From Rhizobium sp. RU36D (GTDB lineage Bacteria > Pseudomonadota > Alphaproteobacteria > Rhizobiales > Rhizobiaceae), in contig NZ_FWXU01000003.1 of assembly GCF_900176345.1 (NCBI RefSeq), positions 62,001 to 126,000 of the forward strand: a DNA stretch of 64,000 nt, read 5' to 3'. The position numbers and the translations under genes are program-made. A model generated the notes under the pieces. The model was not told the origin of the DNA, searched no databases, and was given only the letters and a program-made list of their open reading frames with translations. This document shows positions 34,522 to 46,504 of this stretch, one piece after another (positions within the stretch are counted from its first letter, which is position 1; each line of letters opens with the position of its first letter).

Positions 34522-35397
34522 ATGATGGATATGGCGGCGCAAAGCGGCGACAGTTTCGATGACGCGCGCCGTGTGAGGCGCAACCGCTTCCTGATGGGCC
34601 TGGCGCGCGGCATAGCCGGCGCCCTGCTCTTCGCATTGCCCATGCTCATGACGATGGAGATGTGGTTCCTCGGCTTCTACATGGGCCGCGACCGCCTGCT
34701 TCTCCTGATGCTTCTCAACATTCCCCTGCTGGTCGTGCTGGCCCACCGCATCGGCTTCGAGCGCACCGTCAGCTGGCGGGAGGCCGCGCGCGACGCCACC
34801 GTCGCCTATGGCATCGGCATTGTCTCCAGCGCCCTGATCTTGACGGTTTTCGGGTTGTTGAAGGGCGACATGCCGGGAACCGAGATCATCGGCAAGATCG
34901 CCCTGCAGTCCGTGCCCGCCAGCATCGGCGCTATGCTGGGCCGCAGCCAGTTGGCAGGCGATGCGGATGACGACGAGGACGAAGAAGAGCCGGACGAGAC
35001 GCAGACCACCTATTTCGGCGAATTGTTTCTGATGGCCGTCGGCGCGCTCATTCTCTCGCTCAATGTTGCACCCACGGAAGAGATGATAGTGATCGCCTAC
35101 AAGATGACGCACTGGCACGCGCTGGCGCTGGTGATCCTCTCGATCGCCTTGATGCACGGCTTTGTCTATGCGGTGTCGTTCGAGGGTGGCCACGAGCTTT
35201 CGCCTGACACACCGTGGTGGCATGCCTTCGTGCGCTTCACCCTGCCCGGCTTCGTCATCGCCTTGTCGATCAGCCTCTACACATTGTGGAGCTTCGAGCG
35301 GATCGACGACACCTCGGCCGCCAATGTCCTGCTGTCCGTCATCGTGCTGGCCTTTCCGGCGTCGCTCGGTGCGGCTGCGGCCCGGCTCATTCTGTGA
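34522..35397 (+). CDS. TIGR02587-type integral membrane protein
   Basis: A 291-residue membrane protein with about seven hydrophobic segments and a highly acidic cytoplasmic loop near residue 155 (DADDDEDEEEPDE). The arrangement and the adjoining small membrane protein match the TIGR02587/TIGR02588 pair, which lacks an assigned function. Start codons at 34522 and 34525 are both possible, with AAGGGG upstream. A near-consensus general-stress promoter precedes it. The partner gene follows after eight bases. Confidence 0.78.
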   Translation: MMDMAAQSGDSFDDARRVRRNRFLMGLARGIAGALLFALPMLMTMEMWFLGFYMGRDRLLLLMLLNIPLLVVLAHRIGFERTVSWREAARDATVAYGIGIVSSALILTVFGLLKGDMPGTEIIGKIALQSVPASIGAMLGRSQLAGDADDDEDEEEPDETQTTYFGELFLMAVGALILSLNVAPTEEMIVIAYKMTHWHALALVILSIALMHGFVYAVSFEGGHELSPDTPWWHAFVRFTLPGFVIALSISLYTLWSFERIDDTSAANVLLSVIVLAFPASLGAAAARLIL

Positions 35398-35405
35398 GGT
35401 AACCC

Positions 35406-35816
35406 ATGACCACGACGACAAAAGGCCGGCATACGGAAGGCGACCAGCCCCACTGGGTCGAATGGGTGACAGGCATCATCTCGGCGGCGCTGGTGCTGTT
35501 CATCCTCTCCTGGATTGCCGTGGAGGCCTTCACCCATACGGCGGAGCCGCCCGAGTTGGAGGTTGCCGAGGTTTCTGAAGGTGCGACAGCCAGCGGCTAC
35601 CGTGTTACCTTTGAGATCTCCAACAGCTCCAACACCACGGCGGCCGCCGTCGTCGTCAGGGCAGAGCTTCGCGAACGAGGCGAAGTCGTCGAGGAAGCAG
35701 AGGTGACCTTCGACTATGTGCCGGCACAATCGCTGACCCGCGGTGCCGTTCTCTTCGCGACCGATCCCGCCGGTCGCGAGCTGACGCTACGCGCCATCGG
35801 CTTCACCGATCCCTGA
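35406..35816 (+). CDS. TIGR02588-type membrane-anchored protein
   Basis: A 136-residue protein. A short polar N-terminus with HWVEWVTGIISAALVLFILS leads into one membrane helix (about residues 20-40). A periplasmic beta-rich domain follows (YRVTFEISNSSNTTAAAVVV), resembling an immunoglobulin-like fold. It pairs with the upstream TIGR02587-type protein and may form a complex with it. It ends two bases before the convergent ligA stop. Confidence 0.78.
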   Translation: MTTTTKGRHTEGDQPHWVEWVTGIISAALVLFILSWIAVEAFTHTAEPPELEVAEVSEGATASGYRVTFEISNSSNTTAAAVVVRAELRERGEVVEEAEVTFDYVPAQSLTRGAVLFATDPAGRELTLRAIGFTDP

Positions 35817-35818
35817 GC

Positions 35819-37993
<2,175 letters not shown>

Positions 37994-38020
37994 TCAACCT
38001 GAACGTCTTACTGCAAAATT

Positions 38021-38116
38021 CCTTGAATCGAAATCGATTCAAGGCGAAAATTATGCAGCAGATACAAAGAGCTACAGCGAACCTTTGTGCGCCATATTTG
38101 GCGCACGGGCTGTAGC
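38021..38116. repeat. Compound rhizobial-type intergenic palindrome
   Basis: Two adjacent hairpins lie upstream of ligA. The first pairs CCTTGAATCGA with TCGATTCAAGG across two bases (38021-38044). The second has outer arms GCTACAGC and GCTGTAGC (38071-38078, 38109-38116) and inner arms TGCGCCA and TGGCGCA (38088-38094, 38099-38105). The shape and the CTACAGCG...CGCTGTAG frame recall palindromic repeats scattered through rhizobial genomes. It may be a mobile repeat, and the first hairpin could also be a ligA operator. Confidence 0.6.
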
Positions 38117-38143
38117 GAAAAAAAGCGAATGAAAAGATGCTGC

Positions 38144-38965
38144 TCAGGCCTCGACCGCCGTACCCAGATCGATACGCGCCTTGATCGGCAGATGATCCGA
38201 TGCGAGGCGGGCAAGCGGGGAATCATGCACGGCAATCTCCTGGATCAAACCCTCGCGATTAGCCATGATCCGGTCCAGCGATAAGACGGGCAGTTGCGCC
38301 GGAAAGCTCGGGAGCGCGGGCGGCAGCGGACCGAACACTCGCTCCAGCCGCTTCAACGACGAGCCGTTGCCGAGCCGCCACTCGTTGAAATCGCCCATCA
38401 GTACGGTCGGGCAGTCCTCGCGCATGCCGATGATGTCGACCAGCGTATCGGCCTGCTGCCGCCGTGAACGACGCATCAGGCCGAGATGGGCGGCGATCAC
38501 CCGCAGCGCCTTGCCGTTATCAAGGTCGATCTCCGCCACCAGCGCCCCGCGCGGCTCCAGCCCCGGCAACGCCACCTGGTGCACGTCGCGCAGCACCCCC
38601 TGCTTGAACAGCAGCACATTGCCGCGCCATCCATGCGACTTCGGTTTTGCCGCCACCGTCACCGGGATCGGCGCAAGGCCCGTCTCTTGCCTAAGCCGCG
38701 GCAGGTCTAGCAACCCTGCCCGCTCGCCAAAGCGCATGTCAGCCTCCTGCAGCGCAATCACATCCGGATCGATCTCGTGGATCACCTCGATGGTGCGGCC
38801 CGGATCGAAGCGGCCATCCACACCGACGCATTTATGCACATTGTAGGAGGCGAACAGCAGGCTGCCGGCAGGCCTGTGATAGGGCAGAAGCTCGGCCGGG
38901 CGATTGTGCCTGTTGCGGATCGAAGCCAGCAGGGCGCTTGCGATATTGGCATTGTTCTTCTTCAT
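38144..38965 (-). CDS. Endonuclease/exonuclease/phosphatase family protein
   Basis: A 273-residue hydrolase of the EEP fold (DNase I, sphingomyelinase and phosphatase relatives). Catalytic positions are visible: SYNVHKCVG (Asn), ALQEADMRFG (metal-binding Glu), AAHLGL, GDFNEW (Asp and Asn), LDRI and the C-terminal SDHLPI (Asp-His). There is no signal peptide. It follows the phospholipase D-type gene on the same strand by 27 bases. Such EEP-cardiolipin synthase neighbours are common, which suggests phospholipid or phosphodiester chemistry rather than DNA repair. Confidence 0.9.
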   Translation of the reverse strand: MKKNNANIASALLASIRNRHNRPAELLPYHRPAGSLLFASYNVHKCVGVDGRFDPGRTIEVIHEIDPDVIALQEADMRFGERAGLLDLPRLRQETGLAPIPVTVAAKPKSHGWRGNVLLFKQGVLRDVHQVALPGLEPRGALVAEIDLDNGKALRVIAAHLGLMRRSRRQQADTLVDIIGMREDCPTVLMGDFNEWRLGNGSSLKRLERVFGPLPPALPSFPAQLPVLSLDRIMANREGLIQEIAVHDSPLARLASDHLPIKARIDLGTAVEA

Positions 38966-38992
38966 GCGGAGCCGTTCCGTCCTGGGTATTCG

Positions 38993-40438
38993 CTAAAGAT
39001 AGGGCGATGCCAGCCAAACGACACGGTCAAACAACCGGACCAGGAATGGTCGTTGTCTGAGCGTATCGAGATCGACCGCCTCGGCGTGTTCAAGCGCATG
39101 CCGGATGCGCGCGTCCACTGCCTCGGCGAAAGCAGGATCATAGACCTCCACATCCACCTCGAAGTTAAGACGCAGCGATCGAGAATCCAGATTGGACGAT
39201 CCGACGAAACTCCATTGCCCGTCGACCGTGGCCAGCTTGGAGTGATCGAACGGCCCCTGAACCCGGTGGATGCGGCAACCATCCCTAAGGATCTGCTCGA
39301 ACTGTGCCGTCATCGCATGGCTGACGATGGCCAGATTGTTGTTGGCGGGAACCAGGATATCCACCGTCACCCCACGGCGAGCGGCCGTCGCCAGCGCGCC
39401 GAGCAGGATGTTGTCGGGCAGGAAGTAAGGCGACATGATGCGGATCGAAGTTTCCGCGACGGAGAACGCCCCCATCAGTGTCTTGTGGTTCGTCTCGAGA
39501 TTCGTATCCGGCCCCGACACGACGGCGCGCATATAAGGCTTTGTGCCCGGCTCCTCGCAATCCACGGACACCGCCCAGGCTTCCCCCGTCAGCGTCTCTC
39601 CCGTCTCGAAGGCCCAGTCCTCCGCCGCAACGGCCTGCACATCGGCAACGACGGGTCCGGAGAGACGGAAATGCGTGTCATGCAGTCTGTCCGGGCCGGT
39701 AAAACCCGCCCTGATATTCATGCCCCCCATGAAAGCGGTCTCGCCATCGACAACCAGGATCTTCCGGTGCGTCCTGAGATTGGCATAGGGCAGTCGCAGG
39801 CCGAGGATGACCTGGCCATTGAACGAGGCGGTCGTGACCCCGCGTTCACGCAGGTAGCCGACAATGCTCGGCACGCTATAGCGGGCGCCGACCGCATCGA
39901 TCAGCACCCGCACCTCGACGCCGCGCCGATGGGCAGCAACGAGACAATCGGCGATCCTCAGCCCCGCCGCATCCCGGTCGAAGATATAGGTTTCCAGCAG
40001 CACGCTATGCCTGGCAGCATTGATCGCCTTGGCGAAGGCGTCATAGGTCTCGTCACCCGAGGCGAGGATCTCGATCCGATTGCCGGAGGTCAGGCTATGA
40101 CCGGCCACCCGGTCGCCCAACACCTTCAGCGCCGCAAAACGCCGCCCGAACTGCGCTTCGATCTCGCCGGTCGCGACAACATATTGCGACAAGACTTTCC
40201 AGAGGCCCGGATGGCGCGCGCGGCGCAGCATCTTCGAGGCCCGGCGGATGCGGTTGATGCCAGCGACCGTATAGATCAGGGCACCGACGATCGGAGAGAG
40301 GATGATGATGCCGACCCAGCCGATGGCGGAGCGCACGTCCCGCTTGGTCATGGCGGCATGGATGGCTGCGACCCCGCCCATCAGCACGGAAAGTGCAGCC
40401 AGGACATGTGGCCAGTAGTTGGAGAGGACTTCGAACAT
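38993..40438 (-). CDS. cls: Cardiolipin synthase-like phospholipase D protein
   Basis: A 481-residue membrane-bound enzyme that condenses phosphatidylglycerols into cardiolipin. Two N-terminal membrane helices (about 8-28 and 40-60) are followed by two HKD catalytic motifs, HRKILVVDGETAFMGGMN and HSKLATVDGQWSFVGSSN, as in bacterial Cls. The EEP hydrolase gene follows after 27 bases. The assignment to Cls rather than another phospholipase D rests on the paired helices and the spacing of the motifs. Confidence 0.9.
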   Translation of the reverse strand: MFEVLSNYWPHVLAALSVLMGGVAAIHAAMTKRDVRSAIGWVGIIILSPIVGALIYTVAGINRIRRASKMLRRARHPGLWKVLSQYVVATGEIEAQFGRRFAALKVLGDRVAGHSLTSGNRIEILASGDETYDAFAKAINAARHSVLLETYIFDRDAAGLRIADCLVAAHRRGVEVRVLIDAVGARYSVPSIVGYLRERGVTTASFNGQVILGLRLPYANLRTHRKILVVDGETAFMGGMNIRAGFTGPDRLHDTHFRLSGPVVADVQAVAAEDWAFETGETLTGEAWAVSVDCEEPGTKPYMRAVVSGPDTNLETNHKTLMGAFSVAETSIRIMSPYFLPDNILLGALATAARRGVTVDILVPANNNLAIVSHAMTAQFEQILRDGCRIHRVQGPFDHSKLATVDGQWSFVGSSNLDSRSLRLNFEVDVEVYDPAFAEAVDARIRHALEHAEAVDLDTLRQRPFLVRLFDRVVWLASPYL

Positions 40439-40570
40439 CGATCACCGGGACTGAGGAACGTGCCGCGCAAGGATGACCGTGCGAACTGCCGGATGGCAAG
40501 CGGAAAGGCATCATTGCGAGGCAATCAATAACGCGCGAGACGCCGTCGCGTTCACCCAGCAGGGAAAAAA

Positions 40571-42244
40571 TCAGTTTTCGCCCGACAGCAGCTTGGCCGC
40601 AGCCGCCCGCGCCTCTTCGGTAACCGTCGCGCCCGCCAGCATGCGGGCGATCTCTTCCGTGCGGTGCCCCGGCTCCATGGTCGCAACACGCGTCGCGATG
40701 CGGTCGCCGCCCTCGGCCGAGGGGCCCTTGGAAATCAACAGATGGGTCGCGGCCCGCGCCGCCACCTGCGGCGCATGGGTGACCGAGAGAACCTGCACAC
40801 GCTCTGACAACCGCTTCAGACGCTGGCCAATCGCATCTGCGACTGCCCCGCCAACACCCGTGTCGATTTCATCGAAGACCAGCGTCGGCGCCGAACCGCG
40901 ATCGGCAAGCGCCACCTTCAGCGCCAGCAGGAAGCGCGACAGTTCCCCGCCCGAGGCGACCTTCATGATCGGCCCCGGACGCGTGCCGGGATTGGTCTGC
41001 ACATGGAACTCGACGATGTCGATGCCATCTGCCGTCAGCGCTTCCGCATCGCTGGTGATTTCCACCATGAAACGGGCGCGCTCCAGTTTCAGCGCCGGCA
41101 ATTCCTGCATCACGGCCTCTGCAAGCGCGCTTGCCGCATGATGCCGCTTGTCGGAGAGCGAACGGGCCTTGCGATCAAACACCGCACGCGTTTCCGAGAC
41201 GGCAGCCAGGAGATGGCCGAGTTTTTCCTCGCCTGCATCCAGGTCCGCGAGATCGCTGATCATCTTCTGCGCCAGGGCGGGCAATTGCATCACCTGGACC
41301 TGGTACTTGCGGGCGGCAGCGCGCAGGGCAAACAGCCGCTCTTCCACCCTTTCCAGTTCCCGCGGATCGAACTCCGTGCGCCGCAGGGCGGCTTCCACTT
41401 CCATCTGGGCGTTGGAGAGCGAATCGAGCGCCGAATCCAGCAGCTGGACCGTTTCCTCCAGCAAACCAGGCGCTTCCGCGCTCTTGCGCTCCAGTCGCCG
41501 CATCAACGATGCGATGACAGGCACTGGCGAGGCATTGCCGTTCAGAAACTCGGAGGCTTCTGCAATATCGCCGGCGATCCGCTCGGATTTCTGCATCACG
41601 GCGCGGCGCTCGGCCAGTTCATCCTCTTCCCCGTCCTGGGGCGAAAGCGTCTCCAGCTCTTCGACTGAAGATCGGAGGTAATCCGCCTCGCGGGCAGCAG
41701 CCTCGACCTTGGCCTTGTGGGTCTTGTAGGCGCGCTCTGCCTCGCGCCAGCGGCGATAGGCCTCGCCCACGTCGGCTGCGTCGTCGGCCAGGCCCGCAAA
41801 CGCGTCGAGCAGCACCCGGTGGGCATCGGTATCGACCAGCGCTCGGTCGTCATGCTGGCCGTGGATTTCGACGAGCAACTGGCCCGCCTGCCGCATCAGT
41901 TGAACACTGACCGGCTGGTCGTTGATATAGGCACGGGTGCGTCCGTCGCCCGACTGGACCCGTCGAAAGATCAGGTCGCCATCGTCATCGACGCCATTTT
42001 CCTTGAGAAGTGCGCGAGCCCTGTGGGTGCCGGAAACGTCAAAGACGGCCGTCACCTGCCCCTTGTCCATGCCGTGTCGAACGAGAGACCCGTCCCCGCG
42101 CCCGCCAAGGGCGAGCGACAGGCTGTCCAGGAGGATGGACTTGCCCGCACCGGTTTCACCGGTCAGCACCGAAAGCCCGGCCTCGAATGAGAGGTCGAGC
42201 CGTTCGATCAAGACGATGTCGCGGATCGATAGCTGGACCAGCAT
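40571..42244 (-). CDS. recN: DNA repair protein RecN
   Basis: SMC-like ATPase of 557 residues that holds broken DNA ends during recombination repair. Walker A GETGAGKS lies at about residues 29-36, the coiled-coil arms lie near 150-350, and the C-terminal half has the signature GGELSRFLLALK followed by LVFDEIDTGVGG (Walker B). It is 29 bases downstream of bamD on the same strand. I see no LexA box before it, so it may rely on the envelope operon's transcription. Confidence 0.96.
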   Translation of the reverse strand: MLVQLSIRDIVLIERLDLSFEAGLSVLTGETGAGKSILLDSLSLALGGRGDGSLVRHGMDKGQVTAVFDVSGTHRARALLKENGVDDDGDLIFRRVQSGDGRTRAYINDQPVSVQLMRQAGQLLVEIHGQHDDRALVDTDAHRVLLDAFAGLADDAADVGEAYRRWREAERAYKTHKAKVEAAAREADYLRSSVEELETLSPQDGEEDELAERRAVMQKSERIAGDIAEASEFLNGNASPVPVIASLMRRLERKSAEAPGLLEETVQLLDSALDSLSNAQMEVEAALRRTEFDPRELERVEERLFALRAAARKYQVQVMQLPALAQKMISDLADLDAGEEKLGHLLAAVSETRAVFDRKARSLSDKRHHAASALAEAVMQELPALKLERARFMVEITSDAEALTADGIDIVEFHVQTNPGTRPGPIMKVASGGELSRFLLALKVALADRGSAPTLVFDEIDTGVGGAVADAIGQRLKRLSERVQVLSVTHAPQVAARAATHLLISKGPSAEGGDRIATRVATMEPGHRTEEIARMLAGATVTEEARAAAAKLLSGEN

Positions 42245-42273
42245 GGGCGCAATGTTCTCGATCTAGATTGGGG

Positions 42274-43140
42274 TCAGGCTCCGATGAGCTTCTTTCCGGC
42301 GCGAGAAATCCAGGAGCCGGAATTCTCCCGCGGCTCCAAGCCACCGCTCTGCAGCAGCTTGAACGAATCGGCATACCACTGGCTATCAGGATAGTTGTGG
42401 CCCAGAACCGCCGCCGCGGTCTGCGCTTCCTGAACCACGCCAAGGGCGAAATAGGCTTCGACCAGGCGGGCAAGCGCTTCCTCGACCTGATTGGTGTTCG
42501 GATACTTTTCGACAACGGCACGGAAGCGCTGGATGGCGCCGAGGAATTCCTTGCGCTCCAGATAGTAACGACCGACCTGCATCTCCTTGCCGGCCAGCTG
42601 GTCGCGAGCAAAGCGGATCTTTGCCTGGGCGTCGTCGACATATTCGGAATTGGGATAGTTATCCACGACCTTCTGCATCGCCTCGATCGTGCGCTGCGAG
42701 CTCTTCTGGTCCTGGGTCACGTCGACGATCTGCTTCCAATAGGCCAGACCGACAAGATACTGGACATAGGCGGCGTCTTCCGACTGCGGATAGAGGCTGA
42801 GATAGCGGTTGCCGCTGGTCACGGCTTCGGTGTTGCGACCGGCGCGATACTTGGTGAAGGTCCCCATGACCTGCGCCTTGCGCGACCACTCGGAGAACGG
42901 GTTCTGCGCATCGACGGCATCGAATTTGCGGATGGCTTCGGACATCTTGCCGGCCTTGATATTGGCCAGACCCTGATTGTAGAGCACTTCCGGTGGTTCG
43001 GTCTCGGCAGCGAGCTTGGTGATGTCGATATCAGGATCCGTCTGGCAGGACGACAGCAGCGCACCGATCCCGGCTGCGACGATAACGACAGAGCCGATCC
43101 GCGCCGCTTTCTTCACCATCAAAGACACAACATTACCCAT
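42274..43140 (-). CDS. bamD: Outer membrane assembly lipoprotein BamD
   Basis: A 288-residue lipoprotein of the BAM complex, which folds beta-barrel proteins into the outer membrane. A basic N-terminus and hydrophobic stretch lead to the lipobox LLSSC (Cys32). Five tetratricopeptide-like repeats follow (for example [20 protein letters not shown] and [20 protein letters not shown]). It sits between lpxC and recN, the order usual for this group. Its 339-base upstream gap suggests a promoter of its own. Confidence 0.95.
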   Translation of the reverse strand: MGNVVSLMVKKAARIGSVVIVAAGIGALLSSCQTDPDIDITKLAAETEPPEVLYNQGLANIKAGKMSEAIRKFDAVDAQNPFSEWSRKAQVMGTFTKYRAGRNTEAVTSGNRYLSLYPQSEDAAYVQYLVGLAYWKQIVDVTQDQKSSQRTIEAMQKVVDNYPNSEYVDDAQAKIRFARDQLAGKEMQVGRYYLERKEFLGAIQRFRAVVEKYPNTNQVEEALARLVEAYFALGVVQEAQTAAAVLGHNYPDSQWYADSFKLLQSGGLEPRENSGSWISRAGKKLIGA

Positions 43141-43479
43141 TTAACAGATCCCGATTGCAGCCCGGCACTGGCCCTGGACACCATCTCGGCATCCCCAGGG
43201 TCGATGCGTTCAACTCAATTCCCACCAGCAACCCCGCAACCTCCGTCACGAAGTCCGCGGTCGCCGTGCTGAACACGATCGCATCCGACCGCGTTCTATC
43301 CTTAAAAGCCATTTCAGAGCAACGCAATGATGGCGCTTTAACGCATTTTTATGGCAGCGCGAAGTCTTTGCCGCAAACTCACCATTTTCGTAAATTCACC
43401 GCGCGCGGCCCTTCTGCTGAAACGAAAATTGCCGCCGATTTCCATCAGCGGCAATCATAAATTCCAAAGGTTTAAAGGC
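43141..43479 (-). other. Intergenic region between lpxC and bamD
   Basis: A gap of 339 bases. At the lpxC side a hairpin with arms ATTGCCGC and GCGGCAAT around 12 bases (43428-43455), followed on the minus strand by TTTT, is a likely lpxC terminator. Further along, TTGCGG, 17 bases and CATAAA (about 43380-43350) is a possible but weak bamD promoter. No gene is supported here. Confidence 0.45.
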
Positions 43480-44433
43480 TCACGCCGTCCAGGGCGCGAA
43501 ATCAGCCACGCTGACCGGCACGAATTCCCGGGCCCGAACCTGTTGGCCGCGCGAGCGCGTTTCAACGACTTCGTAAGCCGTCGGATCCGACAGCAGGGCC
43601 TTCAGCGCATTGGCATTCATCTTGTGACCGCCGCGATAGGAGCGATAGCAACCGATAAACTGAGCGCCGGCAAGCGCGAGATCGCCGACGGCATCCAGCG
43701 TCTTGTGACGCACGAACTCGTCGTGATAGCGCAGGCCTTCCATGTTGATCACGGTATTGTCGTCGGAAATGACGACCGAATTTTCAAGCGATGAGCCGAG
43801 CGCAAATCCAGCGGCCCACAGACGCTCCACGTCGCGCATGAAGCCGAAGGTACGGGCGCGCGACAATTCCTTGCGGAAGGAGACCGGCGTCAGGTCCCCC
43901 TTCCAGCTCTGCCGACCGATCAGCGGGCAATCGAAGTCGATTTCGACCTCGAAGCGCGTGCCGTCATAAGGCCGAAACTCCGACCAAGACCCACCAGATT
44001 CGACGCGAACCGGCTTCACAACACGGATGTAGCGGCGCTTGACGCCGAGATTGACCACACCGGTCTGCTCAAAGGCGTCCATGAAGGCTTCGGAGCTGCC
44101 GTCCATGATCGGCATTTCCGCACCATCGACCTCAATGACCAGGTTATCGACGCCATAGGCGTAGATGGCGGCCATGACATGCTCGATCGTCGCCACCGAA
44201 TGGGCCGGAGAAAAGCCGAGAACGGTGCACAGATCGGTATTGCCGACCTGCGAGGAAACTGCCTTGAGCTCGATCATGGACCCATCAGCCGCCATGCGGT
44301 TGAACACGATGCCGGTTCCGGCCTCAGCGGGCTGGAAGGTGATGGAGACCGAAGTTCCCGAATGCACGCCGATACCCGTCAACGTGACCGGTGCAGCGAT
44401 AGTGGTCTGGAACCCCAGCAAACCGATTGCCAT
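43480..44433 (-). CDS. lpxC: UDP-3-O-acyl-N-acetylglucosamine deacetylase
   Basis: Zinc-dependent deacetylase of 317 residues that catalyses the first committed step of lipid A synthesis. The zinc ligands are visible in TIEHVMAAI and HKTLDAVGDLAL. The catalytic Glu region lies in AEMPIMDGSS, and the C-terminal GGHKMNANALKALL matches the family. ATG 44433 has AAGGAAGG at good spacing; the frame is open to 44463 without need. It lies between ftsZ and bamD, with a terminator at the ftsZ side and its own candidate promoter. Confidence 0.96.
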   Translation of the reverse strand: MAIGLLGFQTTIAAPVTLTGIGVHSGTSVSITFQPAEAGTGIVFNRMAADGSMIELKAVSSQVGNTDLCTVLGFSPAHSVATIEHVMAAIYAYGVDNLVIEVDGAEMPIMDGSSEAFMDAFEQTGVVNLGVKRRYIRVVKPVRVESGGSWSEFRPYDGTRFEVEIDFDCPLIGRQSWKGDLTPVSFRKELSRARTFGFMRDVERLWAAGFALGSSLENSVVISDDNTVINMEGLRYHDEFVRHKTLDAVGDLALAGAQFIGCYRSYRGGHKMNANALKALLSDPTAYEVVETRSRGQQVRAREFVPVSVADFAPWTA

Positions 44434-44542
44434 GAACTTGCCTTCCTTTATGCGGATCGCCATTCTTCAATCCAGGCCAGCTGCATCGCCGGCCTGCGAC
44501 AGAACAAACATTTTTAGGTTAATGCTTGCTTCCCCTGCATCC

Positions 44543-44571
44543 TTCATACGGGTGTCGACGCAACTTTCCAA
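44543..44571 (-). promoter_or_regulatory. Candidate sigma-70 promoter of lpxC
   Basis: On the minus strand TTGGAA (44571-44566), 17 bases, then TATGAA (44548-44543), each matching four of six consensus positions. It lies about 110 bases before the lpxC start. The remainder of the ftsZ-lpxC gap (44434-44749) holds the ftsZ terminator, a TTAACCAT sequence at 44601-44608 and no gene. Confidence 0.4.
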
Positions 44572-44645
44572 ATCACTGTTCATTTCGATTTGTTACGAAG
44601 TTAACCATCTGAAATAATTTGATAATGGCCTCCAGACCAAACAAA

Positions 44646-44672
44646 AATGCCCGGGTTTGTTACCCGGGCATT
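44646..44672 (-). terminator. Intrinsic terminator of ftsZ
   Basis: An 11-bp perfect stem, AATGCCCGGGT with its complement around five bases, is followed on the minus strand by TTTTTGTTT. It lies about 78 bases after the ftsZ stop and closes the division-gene transcript before lpxC. Confidence 0.88.
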
Positions 44673-44749
44673 CACAAGGCGCATCAAAGTCGGCTGGCGG
44701 ATTCGCATCCGCCGGGCGTCGTGGCGACGATCGCCGCCGACCGGGCCTA

Positions 44750-46504
44750 TCAGTTCGACTGCCGGCGAAGGAAGGCCGGGATTTCGAGCTGATCTTCTTC
44801 GTGCGAGGCACGCGACTGCGGAACGGCACGACCCTGATCGTCAAGCTGGCCACGACGCGGTGCGTAGAGGCTGGCTTCCGGCGACAGCGGGCGACGCTGC
44901 TGCGAGGCGGCGGCTGGTGCGGAGGTCATTTCCGGAACCGCCTGCTCCTCGTCTTCGCGACGGCCGAGCGAGTTGGTGATGCGCTTCAGCAGTCCCATCG
45001 GGCCACGCTCGTCGGCTGTCGGGGCGGCCGCGGGCTGGCTGCGATGATCGAGCTCGGCGCGTAGGACCGGCGGAAAATCCTCGACCTTGGGCATGCGGAC
45101 CGGATCGACCGACTGGCGCAGGACCGGAGCGACCGGCTCATGATGCATCGGCGCAACCGGTGCAGCGGCGATCGGAGCAGCGGGGCGCTGCAAGACCGGC
45201 GCCGGCTGCGGTGCTGCGGCACGCAGGACCGGCTGCGGCTCGACTGCCGGAGGCGGCGTGAACAGCCGGCTCTGCGGGCGGAACTCCTCGGCAACGGGAG
45301 CCTGCATCGGTGCCGGCGCCGGAGCGGCGGCAACCTGGCGGGCCATGGCAATTTCCAGTTCGCGTTCCATTTCGGCTTCTGCCGAACGGATGGTCTCGGC
45401 GATCGGGTCCGCTACGCGGGGTGCCTGCGCGACTGCAGGCTGCATGGCGGCCGGAGCCGGAGCAACGGCCGCCGAAGGACGGATAACGGGCTTCGACTGG
45501 GCTGCGGCCTGGAAGGCGCTGTTGGCAGCAGCATTGGTGGCGCGATCGATACCGGTCGCGACGACCGAAACGCGGATGATGCCTTCCAGCGCTTCGTCGA
45601 AGGTGGCGCCGAGGATGATGTTGGCGTCCGGATCGACTTCCTCGCGGATGCGGGTTGCCGCTTCGTCCACTTCGAACAGCGTCATGTCGCGACCGCCGGT
45701 GATGGAGATCAAGAGACCCTGAGCGCCCTTCATCGAGGTTTCGTCGAGCAGCGGATTGGCGATCGCAGCTTCCGCTGCCTGCATGGCGCGGCCCTGGCCC
45801 GAGGCCTCGCCGGTGCCCATCATCGCACGACCCATTTCGCGCATCACGGAGCGAACGTCGGCGAAGTCGAGGTTGATGAGACCTTCCTTGACCATCAGGT
45901 CGGTGATGCAGGCGACGCCCGAATACAGCACCTGGTCGGCCATGGCGAAGGCATCAGCAAAGGTCGTCTTGTCGTTGGCGATGCGGAAAAGGTTCTGGTT
46001 CGGGATGACGATCAGCGTATCGACGGACTTCTGCAGCTCCTCGATGCCCTGCTCGGCAAGCCGCATGCGGCGCTGACCTTCGAAGTGGAACGGCTTGGTG
46101 ACGACGCCGACGGTCAGGATGCCCTTGTTGCGGGCGGCCTGAGCCACGACCGGGGCAGCACCCGTGCCGGTGCCGCCGCCCATGCCGGCGGTGACGAAGC
46201 ACATATGCGTGCCGTTGAGATGATCGATGATCTCATCGATGCACTCCTCGGCGGCTGCGCGACCGACTTCCGGCTGCGAACCGGCACCAAGACCTTCGGT
46301 GACATTCACACCGAGCTGGATGATCCGTTCGGCGCGGGTCATCGTCAGGGCCTGGGCATCGGTATTGGCAACGACAAAGTCGACGCCCTGCAGGCCGGCC
46401 GTGATCATGTTGTTGACGGCGTTGCCGCCGCCGCCCCCGACGCCAAACACCGTGATCCGAGGCTTCAGCTCGGTGATATCTGGCTTTTGCAGCTTTATCG
46501 TCAT
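44750..46504 (-). CDS. ftsZ: Cell division GTPase FtsZ (long rhizobial type)
   Basis: Tubulin-like GTPase that forms the Z-ring. The 584-residue protein has the glycine-rich [10 protein letters not shown] start, the tubulin signature GGGTGTG at 109-115 and the T7 loop ([11 protein letters not shown]). The GTPase core ends near residue 320. An unusually long linker of about 240 residues rich in Pro and Ala follows, with four PVL(R/Q) units. The conserved C-terminal peptide EIPAFLRRQ, which binds FtsA, closes the protein. ATG 46504 was chosen over the open frame to 46612, which runs into the ftsA-ftsZ spacer. An intrinsic terminator follows. Confidence 0.96.
   Translation of the reverse strand: MTIKLQKPDITELKPRITVFGVGGGGGNAVNNMITAGLQGVDFVVANTDAQALTMTRAERIIQLGVNVTEGLGAGSQPEVGRAAAEECIDEIIDHLNGTHMCFVTAGMGGGTGTGAAPVVAQAARNKGILTVGVVTKPFHFEGQRRMRLAEQGIEELQKSVDTLIVIPNQNLFRIANDKTTFADAFAMADQVLYSGVACITDLMVKEGLINLDFADVRSVMREMGRAMMGTGEASGQGRAMQAAEAAIANPLLDETSMKGAQGLLISITGGRDMTLFEVDEAATRIREEVDPDANIILGATFDEALEGIIRVSVVATGIDRATNAAANSAFQAAAQSKPVIRPSAAVAPAPAAMQPAVAQAPRVADPIAETIRSAEAEMERELEIAMARQVAAAPAPAPMQAPVAEEFRPQSRLFTPPPAVEPQPVLRAAAPQPAPVLQRPAAPIAAAPVAPMHHEPVAPVLRQSVDPVRMPKVEDFPPVLRAELDHRSQPAAAPTADERGPMGLLKRITNSLGRREDEEQAVPEMTSAPAAASQQRRPLSPEASLYAPRRGQLDDQGRAVPQSRASHEEDQLEIPAFLRRQSN

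Noticed and set aside
42245-42273. LexA operator before recN, and likewise before the uvrD-like gene
   Set aside because: No GTTC-N7-GTTC or GAAC-N7-GAAC type site was found in either upstream region.
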